A stretch of DNA of 35,699 nucleotides, taken from the NCBI GenBank assembly GCA_026014815.1, contig JAOZHP010000069.1, positions 1-35,699 on the forward strand. The letters run 5' to 3'. The notes below the pieces were generated by a model. The model was not told the origin of the DNA. It searched no databases and saw only the letters and a list, made by a program, of their open reading frames with translations. Shown here in pieces: positions 24,621 through 31,077 of the stretch (position 1 is its first letter; each line of letters opens with the position of its first letter). The position numbers and the translations under genes are program-made. Source of the stretch: Candidatus Bathyarchaeota archaeon (lineage in GTDB: Archaea > Thermoproteota > Bathyarchaeia > TCS64).

Positions 24621-24768
24621 GGGTTCGAACCCCACCCCCCGCACCATTATTCTTGCTTCAAGTAACCTGTAATATTGAGAAAAAAAATACTTCATGGTCC
24701 TACATACGATATATGAAAAAAAGAGATGGTGATATCACCACTGTCAGGGGGTTCGAACTCCCCGCACG
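24621..24768 (+). repeat. Direct repeat block, right copy
   Basis: Second copy of 22935-23088. The first 26 nt (to 24646) are identical to the end of tRNA-Leu including CCA. The flank with CTTGCTTCAAGTAACCTGT and an A-run follows, then a tRNA-like element. Bases before 24621 do not continue the tRNA, and the T stem has a G for T change that breaks a pair, so this is not a working tRNA half. Confidence 0.85.
24727..24768 (+). repeat. tRNA-like element A, copy 2
   Basis: Perfect 14-bp palindrome TGGTGATATCACCA (24727-24740), spacer CTGTCA, then GGGGG-TTCGAAC-TCCCC (24747-24763). This is a five-pair stem with the canonical seven-base T loop and one G-T pair. It ends GCACG. It is the cleanest T-arm copy outside the tRNA gene. 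Confidence 0.7.
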
Positions 24769-24865
24769 ATTCTATCCTTATGTCATGTTACTTGATATAA
24801 CGAGGAATTTTTTTGTATGCGCAAAAAAGTATATACTCGTTTAGCCTGATCTCTGTGGGACTTCC

Positions 24866-25573
24866 ATGAGGTATGAACACATTAAAGCCTTCGATATACC
24901 AGACGGTTGGTACAAGACGCTGGAAAGAATCTGGACAAAAGGGGAATCGTTCTACGTGGGATATGGCTCCGAGATCACAGAGACCAAGAAACTCAACCTC
25001 ACACTGGAGATAGAGAATCCCCAGAATCGACCGTTAATCGCTGATAAAGCCCCATGTGACATGAAGTACGTAAACTCCTATGCTCTTCAATACCTGTGGC
25101 TAGGAGAAAAAGCAGAAGGAGAAACATACACCTACGGAGGAAGACTCAGGGAACCCATCGACCAGATAGAGTTAGCTATTCAGAGGCTAGTGGATGAGCC
25201 AAGAGACCGACAAGTAGTCATGCTCATCAGGAGACCCGAAGACCTGCTGAAAGAGCTCGCGGGAATGAAGCATGAACCCCCCTGCCTCACCATACTCGAC
25301 TTGGAGATCAATGAAGGAAAGCTACATACAACTGGGTACTTTAGGTCCTGGGACGGTTACGCGGGGTTGCCAGCGAACCTCGCGGGTATACAGATATTTC
25401 TCGAAGCTTTCGTGAATGAAGTCAACAGGAGAAGTGGACAACATTATACGACTGGTGAGATGATTTTCCACTGCAAGAATTGCCACATCTACAGCAGGTT
25501 AGATAAGATCATTGAGGAACTCATAAGCCCAGAGGAAGACGCGAGAAGACAACTCGCAAAGAAAAAAGAATAA
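24866..25573 (+). CDS. thyA: Archaeal-type thymidylate synthase
   Basis: A 235-residue protein resembling the short methanogen-type ThyA family. The catalytic nucleophile is C140 in HEPPCLT; the phosphate and nucleotide-binding segment is YFRSWDGYAGLPANLAGI (159-176). An arginine group is present in DEPRDRQVVMLIRRPED. It methylates dUMP to dTMP using a methylene carrier, probably a pterin C1 unit in this organism, so the mer gene in the window touches the same C1 pool. A dCMP hydroxymethylase activity is a less likely reading. The ATG at 24866 has a TATA-like element about 31 nt upstream. tRNA-like repeats lie on both sides of the gene. Confidence 0.9.
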   Translation: MRYEHIKAFDIPDGWYKTLERIWTKGESFYVGYGSEITETKKLNLTLEIENPQNRPLIADKAPCDMKYVNSYALQYLWLGEKAEGETYTYGGRLREPIDQIELAIQRLVDEPRDRQVVMLIRRPEDLLKELAGMKHEPPCLTILDLEINEGKLHTTGYFRSWDGYAGLPANLAGIQIFLEAFVNEVNRRSGQHYTTGEMIFHCKNCHIYSRLDKIIEELISPEEDARRQLAKKKE

Positions 25574-25648
25574 ACACAATATCTGTGTGCATAATCAGGT
25601 GAATAGAAAATCTCATTTCTGTATTATGAACGAGTAATCAAAGGGTTT

Positions 25649-25694
25649 ACGGGTGATATCACCCCAAGTAAGAAAGTTCGAATCTCATCCCCGT
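25649..25694 (+). repeat. tRNA-like element A, copy 3 (with acceptor-like closing stem)
   Basis: Perfect 14-bp palindrome GGGTGATATCACCC (25651-25664), spacer, then AGTTCGAATCT (25675-25685). ACGGG (25649-25653) pairs with CCCGT (25690-25694). Compared with copies 2 and 6, both palindrome arms are changed together (TGG/CCA to GGG/CCC), so pairing is kept. Confidence 0.6.
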
Positions 25695-25784
25695 ATTTGT
25701 AAGTTGAGTTATAGATTCGTTTAGGTTTCATCAATTAAGACGTTACTTTACACAAGGATTCCTTAATTTTATTACAGGATGTTT

Positions 25785-25858
25785 GGAAGGGTTCGAACCC
25801 AATCCTGAGAGATTGTACGGGGGGGTTTGACCCCAACCCGGTGAAGTGAGGAAATAAT
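25785..25858 (+). repeat. Type B element, copy 2
   Basis: Contains the perfect palindrome GGGTTCGAACCC (25789-25800), AATCCT, then a G-run with GGGGTTTGACCCCAACCC and GGTGAAGTGAGGAAATAATG. It matches 23307-23382 over its whole length. It lies between the convergent thyA and SDR genes, about 90 bp after an A element. The surrounding gap 25574-25882 (309 bp) contains only these two elements. Confidence 0.65.
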
Positions 25859-25882
25859 GTGCACGCCTTAAACCAAGAGAGT

Positions 25883-26653
25883 TTAAAGGAAATCTCTTCG
25901 TCCGCCATCAACTAGAAGGATTTTTCCGGTAATGTATCTCGATTCATCGCTTGCGAAGAACAGCACCGCGTTGGCAATGTCTTCGGGAGTGCCAGTTATC
26001 CCCAGAGACGCCCGGTTTCTCCTTCCCTCAAGCACCTTTTCGTATTCTTCATCGCTCCGGTTTCCTCTCAGCATAACGGTGTCAACTGCTCCAGGCGCGA
26101 CGCAGTTGACGTTAATATTATGCTTTCCGAGATCATAGGCTGAACTCTTGGTGAGTTGAATTACACCTGCCTTTGAGACGGCGTAGCTAGTTTCGCCGGA
26201 CATTGCTATACCAAATCCTGAGTTTGAAGAGATGTTAACTATCTTTCCATAATTCCTCTCTACCATGTACCTTGCGGCTATCTGAGAACAAAGGAAGACG
26301 CCTTTGAGGTTTACCTCCATTTGTTTATCCCATATCTCATCAGTGGTCTCAAGCAATGACCCTCCAAAGGCTACCCCTGCATTGTTAACGAGAATATCGA
26401 CCTTGTCGAACGCGTTAACCGTGGCTTTGAACATGGCCTCAACCTCCTCCCTTTTCGAGACATCGCATTGTACAGCTATAGCCTTTCCACCCATCTCCTT
26501 GATGGAGTTTACCACCTCTTCCGCCTCGTCTCGGCTCTTGCGATAATTAATAGCCACCGCGCAGCCGCCTTCCGCGAGGGCTAATGCAACAGCTCTCCCA
26601 ATCCCACGGGAAGACCCCGTTACAACCGCTACCTTATTCTTGAAATCTAACAC
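25883..26653 (-). CDS. Short-chain dehydrogenase/reductase (FabG-like)
   Basis: A 256-residue classical SDR. It has cofactor loop TGSSRGIG (12-19), NNAG (90-93), catalytic Ser in ISSNSG (142-143), and catalytic Tyr157 and Lys161 in YAVSKAG. NYRKSRDE after the second strand suggests NADPH preference. It ends ITGKILLVDGGRRDF, as most SDRs of the 3-oxoacyl-ACP reductase group do. The actual alcohol or ketone substrate is unknown. The start is a GTG at 26653. It is a single gene converging on thyA across repeat elements. Confidence 0.93.
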   Translation of the reverse strand: MLDFKNKVAVVTGSSRGIGRAVALALAEGGCAVAINYRKSRDEAEEVVNSIKEMGGKAIAVQCDVSKREEVEAMFKATVNAFDKVDILVNNAGVAFGGSLLETTDEIWDKQMEVNLKGVFLCSQIAARYMVERNYGKIVNISSNSGFGIAMSGETSYAVSKAGVIQLTKSSAYDLGKHNINVNCVAPGAVDTVMLRGNRSDEEYEKVLEGRRNRASLGITGTPEDIANAVLFFASDESRYITGKILLVDGGRRDFL

Positions 26654-26993
26654 TCCAAATCACTTTTCCTGAAGATATAATTGGTTATTGATTATGTAAT
26701 TATTGGCTTTCTCTATGAGGATGTCGTGCTCGATCCTTGTTCTCTTTTAGTTCATCGAAGTAAATCCCAATATCAGAAAGGGCGTGCGCAAAACATTCGA
26801 TAAAAGAAGGTGGTAATATCACCACTGGCAGTGGGGTTCGAACTCCACCCCCATACCATTTTCTGGGGTCCACTGGTGGTAGTTCGGTGCATTTTTTCTT
26901 AGGATAATTTGAAATGGTAGTGCTTGATGTGATTTTGTCATGCGGTAAGAGCGAAATGTTTTGGATAGGTTGAAGCAGTGGAGCAAAGTATGA
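26654..26993. other. Gap between SDR and creatininase-family genes
   Basis: 340 bp without a gene. It holds A element copy 4 at 26810-26859. Downstream of it, TTTTCTGGGGTCCACTGG resembles TTTTGTGTTGGGTCCAGCCTG after the element at 29294. Nothing else recognised. Confidence 0.5.
26810..26859 (+). repeat. tRNA-like element A, copy 4
   Basis: GTGGTAATATCACCAC (26810-26825), one base from a perfect 16-bp palindrome. Then TGGCA and a T-arm-like stem GTGGG/TCCAC around GTTCGAAC (26831-26848; loop one base longer than a true T arm). It ends CCCCATACCA, recalling the tRNA end CCCCCGCACCA. Confidence 0.65.
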
Positions 26994-27728
26994 TTATAAT
27001 TGTATCAGTTTCTTGATGTCCTCCACGATATACTGAATCAGGGCCTCCACGATGGCTTCTCCCTTCTCAACCGACGCAAGCGTAGGGTCCCCATAGATCC
27101 CTGAGACCGAGTAGACCCCTGCGGCTTGATTCTTTGGGTCACGGGTTAATCCTCTCCCCTCTCTTGGGTGGTAGTCTTTTACTGCTTTGCTCATGTTGAC
27201 TATCTCTGGTTTGATGTAGAGCATCATGCTGGTCTCTGATTCATCTGCGTGGGTGCCTCCCTCCTGTTCAAGGAGGCTCCTTGATTTTCCCTCGGCTTCA
27301 TGGAGGTCAGTATACCATAATGTAATCCCCTGATTATGCAACTCTTCCTTCGCTGGCTCTAAAGCCTGATTCGTGCTAATCCCCGTATTCAGAACATAAT
27401 ACTTCTTAACCCCGTACCGGCTGAGGCTGATGCATATATCCTCTATCATCTGCTTCGAGGTCTCCAAGCCTAAGGTCACAGAGCCCGGGTACTCAGTAAA
27501 AGAAGGATAGTAACCATACTGTAACGTGGGTAAAATGATGACAGGAACCTGTTCACCCACTCTACCCGTTAGGTACTCTGCCATTATCCAGTCATTATTA
27601 AGAGGCAGATGAGGACCATGTTCCTTGCATCTGGCGCCGAGGGGGATTAACACAACCTCACATTGTTTGAATGCTTCCTCGGCCTCAACCCATGTAAGGT
27701 TCTCCAAGTAGATACTCCGAGCAGCCAT
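26994..27728 (-). CDS. Creatininase-family amidohydrolase-like protein
   Basis: About 244 residues. The family N-terminal metal motif is present as CKEHGPHLPLNND (34-46), along with YPSFTEYPGSVTL and the later GGTHADESETSMML. The usual second metal motif NGHGGN (or NGHYEN) is replaced by NTGISTNQAL (114-123), so one histidine ligand is missing. Activity may therefore differ from creatinine or formamide hydrolysis. The ATG at 27728 is chosen because a TATA-like GGTTTTATCATAATC on the minus strand (about 27747-27761) lies about 28 nt upstream. A GTG at 27743 is less likely. Confidence 0.85.
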   Translation of the reverse strand: MAARSIYLENLTWVEAEEAFKQCEVVLIPLGARCKEHGPHLPLNNDWIMAEYLTGRVGEQVPVIILPTLQYGYYPSFTEYPGSVTLGLETSKQMIEDICISLSRYGVKKYYVLNTGISTNQALEPAKEELHNQGITLWYTDLHEAEGKSRSLLEQEGGTHADESETSMMLYIKPEIVNMSKAVKDYHPREGRGLTRDPKNQAAGVYSVSGIYGDPTLASVEKGEAIVEALIQYIVEDIKKLIQL

Positions 27729-27840
27729 AAATGATACAGACACAGAGATTATGATAAAACCGTCGAAATAAATGAGGAATTGTGGATAAAATATTCTATC
27801 ACTGCTTTTTTTTCTACTTGTTTTTGCTTAATTTGTGATA

Positions 27841-27951
27841 CCTTTAAATGGCACCTCCCTGTTTGAGTGGGCTGTCACGTCGAACATATTCATGTTTGGA
27901 GAAGCTGACAAGGCACCCGCATGCGTAGTCTAGTGATATGAGTTACAACGT
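27841..27951 (+). promoter_or_regulatory. Promoter and unusually long leader of the DEAD-box gene, with a 13-codon uORF
   Basis: The TATA-like CCTTTAAATG (27841-27850) lies about 100 nt before the helicase ATG, giving a leader of roughly 80 nt, while most genes here look leaderless. The leader has a small hairpin AACAT-ATTC-ATGTT (27884-27897) and an ORF from 27892 to 27933 encoding MFGEADKAPACVV. Leader-based control is an inference. Confidence 0.35.
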
Positions 27952-29220
27952 ATGCAGGTACAGAAATTCAACGATTTACCCCTCAGCAAGGATGTCCTCA
28001 GAGGCATCAAGGCTCTAGGCTTCGAGAAGCCATCACCCATCCAAGCACAATCAATCATGCCCCTACTTGAAGGCAGGGACGTTATCGGTCAAGCCCAGAC
28101 AGGGACTGGCAAGACGGCGGCTTTCGGCATCCCAATGGTGGAATCCATCGACCTCAGCGATAAAAGAGTCCAAGGACTCGTGTTGGCACCCACCCGTGAG
28201 CTGGCCATACAAATCGCCGAGCACATCTCACGGATCAGCAGGTACACCGGTATCCGAGTCTGCCCCATCTACGGTGGAGAGAAGATCAACCGCCAGATAA
28301 GGCAGCTCAAGAGAGGCGTCCACATAGTCGTAGGAACCCCCGGCAGAATCATAGACCACCTGAATAGGGGCACCCTGAAACTAGGGGCTGTCCACATGGT
28401 GGTCCTCGACGAGGCCGACAGAATGCTAGACATGGGCTTCATCCATGACATCAACAAGATCCTAGACAAGGTCCCCAAGAACAAGCAGACCAGCCTGTTC
28501 AGCGCCACCATAGACCGAAACATCTGGAAGATATGCAACAAATACATGGACAAACCCGAAAAGATTCTGGTCAGCAAGGACGAGATCACCCTTGAGCAGA
28601 TCGAGCAGAGATACGTCAAAGTGGACCGCATGAGTCGTTACCCGATACTCAAGGAGCTCATAGTTGACCAGGGGGTCCAGAAAGCCATCATTTTCACGAG
28701 GACTAAGCGGGGGGCTTACGCGCTGTCGAAGAAGCTGAAGAGAAGCGGGTACAACGCCAACGCCCTCCACGGTGACCTGTCACAGCCCCAGAGGGACAGA
28801 GTAACTCAGGGGTTCAGGAAAGACAAGATAGACTTTCTGGTCGCGACGGACATTGCGGCGAGGGGTCTAGACATCAGCGGCATTACCCACATCATCAACT
28901 ACAACATTCCCCAGGAGACCTTGGCTTACTTCCACAGGATAGGAAGAACAGCGAGGATGGAGGCCGAGGGTACGGCCATCACGTTCATCGCCCACGGCGA
29001 GGAAAAGGCACTGGCAGAGATCAAAGCCCACACCGGCACAAGGATCACCGAGCTGAAGACAAGCGTCAATGTGAAGGCTGGTCCACCTGAGAAGCATAAG
29101 GCAATCTGCAGGAAATGCAAGACCGAGTTCAAGTTGCCGTTCAAGCCTACCGATGGACGACCTGTTTACTGTCTGTCTTGCCTCAAATCCAAGAGGCGTC
29201 ATCACAGGCGAAGGCACTAG
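27952..29220 (+). CDS. DEAD-box RNA helicase with C-terminal Cys4 zinc module
   Basis: A 422-residue protein. Motifs in order: Q motif KPSPIQAQS (26-34), Walker A AQTGTGKT (48-55), PTRELA, GTPGR, DEAD (153-156), SAT, ARGLDI and HRIGRTAR. After the two RecA domains, the C-terminus carries C386-x2-C389 and C407-x2-C410 (CRKC and CLSC), then a strongly basic tail KSKRRHHRRRH. The zinc module and basic tail probably bind RNA. Role: unwinding RNA in ribosome assembly or cold adaptation, by comparison with known DEAD proteins. The upstream leader is unusually long for this window. A tRNA-like element lies 73 bp after the stop. Confidence 0.95.
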   Translation: MQVQKFNDLPLSKDVLRGIKALGFEKPSPIQAQSIMPLLEGRDVIGQAQTGTGKTAAFGIPMVESIDLSDKRVQGLVLAPTRELAIQIAEHISRISRYTGIRVCPIYGGEKINRQIRQLKRGVHIVVGTPGRIIDHLNRGTLKLGAVHMVVLDEADRMLDMGFIHDINKILDKVPKNKQTSLFSATIDRNIWKICNKYMDKPEKILVSKDEITLEQIEQRYVKVDRMSRYPILKELIVDQGVQKAIIFTRTKRGAYALSKKLKRSGYNANALHGDLSQPQRDRVTQGFRKDKIDFLVATDIAARGLDISGITHIINYNIPQETLAYFHRIGRTARMEAEGTAITFIAHGEEKALAEIKAHTGTRITELKTSVNVKAGPPEKHKAICRKCKTEFKLPFKPTDGRPVYCLSCLKSKRRHHRRRH

Positions 29221-29293
29221 ACACTTCTTTTCATATACAACCTGCGCGTGCACATGATCTCAAGCCAACTAATGTTCCAAAATAACGTTTGCA

Positions 29294-29337
29294 GGTGTTA
29301 TCACCACTATCGGTAAGATTCGAATCTGACTCTTACC
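29294..29337 (+). repeat. tRNA-like element A, copy 5
   Basis: Palindrome GGTGTTATCACC (29294-29305, one mismatch at the centre), spacer ACTATCGGTA, then the perfect palindrome AGATTCGAATCT (29316-29327). The stem GGG/CCC of other copies is here AGA/TCT, with both sides changed together. It ends TTACCTAA. Confidence 0.6.
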
Positions 29338-29389
29338 TAATTTTGTGTTGGGTCCAGCCTGAATACACTGTTGGAGAGAAATTGTTGGT

Positions 29390-29887
29390 TTATTCTTTGT
29401 TTTTTGCTTTCGTTATCCAGTCTTCAATGTTTGCTAGAGTTGGTGGTCGCTTAGTTATGTTTTCTTCCTGATTCACAGCCAGAAGTTTTTCCAGCAGTAC
29501 GTCAGGCTCATATCCTGCGATGTCTTTTATGGTTTTAACCTGTGCTGCTTTCAATAGTTGCCGATATTTGGGTCCAACGCCAGGCATCTGGTCAAGGTCT
29601 TCCTCCGTTGCAGGGGTCTCCTCTGGCTGTTCCTCAGTTGATGGAGTCTCCGGTGTCTCTATCTCCTGTTCCTCTGGGGTTTCTGAGCCGGGTTCAATGA
29701 GCCTTATTTCTTGTGCTTCTTTTCCTTTGGGGGTTTCAATTACACTAAACTCGACGTATTGACCTATGGCTGGTATTTCATTTATGGGGTAGTTTGACTT
29801 GTGGAAAAAGATATTGTCTTCGCTTTCATCAATTTCAATAAATCCGTATCCCCGAAATGAGAAATATTTCTGAATTTTTCCTTTCAA
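29390..29887 (-). CDS. Cold-shock domain fused to a helix-hairpin-helix domain
   Basis: About 165 residues. The N-terminal 60 form a cold-shock/OB domain: LKGKIQKYFSFRGYGFIEI then DNIFFHKSNY and GQYVEFSVIETPKGKEAQEI, with RNP-like FRGYGFIEI and IFFHK. A linker of about 40 residues is almost all Glu, Pro and Thr. The C-terminus (about 100-165) has DQMPGVGPKYRQLL and TIKDIAGYEPDVLLEKL, a helix-hairpin-helix domain of the kind found in DNA-binding and ribosomal proteins. A TTG start at 29887 (then KGKIQ) fits the fold boundary. Ribosome site TAGGTGAG at 29897-29904 and a TATA-like CATATATAAC at about 29925-29935 support it. A GTG at 29914 is the alternative. Likely a nucleic-acid chaperone. Confidence 0.8.
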   Translation of the reverse strand: MKGKIQKYFSFRGYGFIEIDESEDNIFFHKSNYPINEIPAIGQYVEFSVIETPKGKEAQEIRLIEPGSETPEEQEIETPETPSTEEQPEETPATEEDLDQMPGVGPKYRQLLKAAQVKTIKDIAGYEPDVLLEKLLAVNQEENITKRPPTLANIEDWITKAKNKE

Positions 29888-30020
29888 TGTAAAAAACTCA
29901 CCTATTGTACTCACTCTGATTTGTTATATATGTTATTGAAAAGTCCTTCTCATCGTCGAATGACTCAACTTCAAGTCCTGATAAGTCAAATAACATTCAT
30001 TGAATCTAAAGAAAAAGAAA

Positions 30021-30104
30021 AACTGCTGACAACTCCACTGACTGAAGGGTTCGAACCCAATCCTAGGCCAGTAAGCTAGTGGTGTTTGACATGAACTCGT
30101 TGTA
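30021..30104 (+). repeat. Type B element, copy 3 (diverged)
   Basis: Perfect GGGTTCGAACCC (30047-30058) followed by AATCCTAGGCCAGT (30059-30072), identical to 23323-23336 in copy 1. Then GTGTTTGACATGAACTCGTTG, a decayed form of the second hairpin. Upstream GACAACTCCACTGACTGAA is a decayed A palindrome. It lies in the divergent gap between the cold-shock and methyltransferase genes. Confidence 0.6.
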
Positions 30105-30145
30105 TTGTTCAATTGCACTGGATTTTGGGGCAGAATACATATGTA

Positions 30146-30156
30146 CTCTTTAAAAT
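30146..30156 (+). promoter_or_regulatory. TATA-like element of the methyltransferase gene
   Basis: CTCTTTAAAAT lies about 21 nt before the GTG at 30172, next to the type B element. It suggests a leaderless GTG start. Confidence 0.35.
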
Positions 30157-30171
30157 GACTCCTTAGTTCCG

Positions 30172-30813
30172 GTGAGAATACTGAAGAACTTACTCGATCT
30201 GAATAAACGAGCCTGGGATAACATCGCAGAGAAATATGACGACAGATCAGAAACACCAATCAGTAATGTTTTCGCTACGTTCACAGCCAAGCTCCCCGAG
30301 AAAGGAAAGGTACTTGATCTTGGATGTGGAACCGGTCTTCCCTATGCAAGGTATCTAGTTGAGAGAGGGTTCGACGTATTAGGCGTTGATCTCAGTGAGG
30401 AGATGGTTAAAGTAGCCTTTAAGAATGTTCCAGAGGCTTCATTTGTTCAGCTTTCGATGAACGAGATAACATACAGGGACGAGTTCGATGGAGTCATGTC
30501 GTCTTTCTCGATGTTACTTTTACCTCCAGACTTGTTCAAAGAGACTGCTTCCCGGATTTATTCAGCTCTCGTTGCGGGAGGATATTTCTATCTTTCATTG
30601 AATGAACCAGCCAGTTTATCTGATGATCCTGATTCCGAGGTCTTTGTGAACATCATGGGGCAGGACATGTATTCACGAGCATACACAGTGGAGGAGATTG
30701 AGAGTATTTTCCAGCCTCTCGGGTTTTCGCTTATGAACTTCAATCGTCTTATCCATGTCTCTGAAGAGTTCGGAGAAGAACACGTCATTGAATTCATCTA
30801 CCAGAAAACATGA
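30172..30813 (+). CDS. Class I SAM-dependent methyltransferase
   Basis: A 213-residue protein with the Rossmann methyltransferase order. It has RAWDNIAEKYDD (a common small-molecule methyltransferase start), motif I VLDLGCGTGLPYARYL, motif II VLGVDLSEEMV, and a post-motif region FDGVMSSFSMLLL, followed by GGYFYLSLNEP. This layout is typical of UbiE/type 11 enzymes acting on small molecules; the substrate is not identifiable. The start is the GTG at 30172. A tRNA-like element begins 7 nt after the stop codon, so it would be in the 3' untranslated RNA. Confidence 0.9.
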   Translation: MRILKNLLDLNKRAWDNIAEKYDDRSETPISNVFATFTAKLPEKGKVLDLGCGTGLPYARYLVERGFDVLGVDLSEEMVKVAFKNVPEASFVQLSMNEITYRDEFDGVMSSFSMLLLPPDLFKETASRIYSALVAGGYFYLSLNEPASLSDDPDSEVFVNIMGQDMYSRAYTVEEIESIFQPLGFSLMNFNRLIHVSEEFGEEHVIEFIYQKT

Positions 30814-30820
30814 AAAAGAA

Positions 30821-30865
30821 GTGGTGATATCACCACTATGGGTAGGGTACGAACCCCTCCACACT
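30821..30865 (+). repeat. tRNA-like element A, copy 6
   Basis: Perfect 16-bp palindrome GTGGTGATATCACCAC (30821-30836), spacer TATGGGT, then AGGG-TACGAAC-CCCT (30844-30858), a four-pair stem with a T loop in which one T is A. It ends CCACACT. About 45 nt further on, TTGTTTCAAGTTACTTG and an A-run (30897-30928) recall the flank of tRNA-Leu. The rest of the gap to 31077 holds no gene. Confidence 0.7.
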
Positions 30866-31077
30866 CTTTCTGAGAGAAGCCCGTTATGAGTCCTGTTTGT
30901 TTCAAGTTACTTGGGTTTCGAGTAAAAAACCTCGCTGTAGTTACCTGACAGCTTGTTTATCAATAAACCAGTGGTTTGACCTGCTACTTGTACACGAGAA
31001 AAAAGTAAACGTCGCATACATGTATTTTGATGAGCGAAACGCATTTCCCGTCTTACTACTACTTAAACTGATCTCAT

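Larger units (their letters stand above)
24558..24865. other. Gap between the small ORF and thyA
   Basis: 308 bp without a gene, mostly taken up by the right direct repeat block. After it, GTTACTTGATATAACGAGG and a T-run resemble the flank of the tRNA. A TATA-like GTATATACTC at about 24830 serves thyA. Confidence 0.55.

Noticed and set aside
24605-24646. Separate tRNA 3' half (split tRNA)
   Set aside because: The T stem has a broken pair, no matching 5' half or complementary leader is visible, and the sequence upstream is unrelated.
22935-30865. CRISPR array
   Set aside because: The repeats are separated by genes and irregular distances, with no spacers of constant length and no cas genes.
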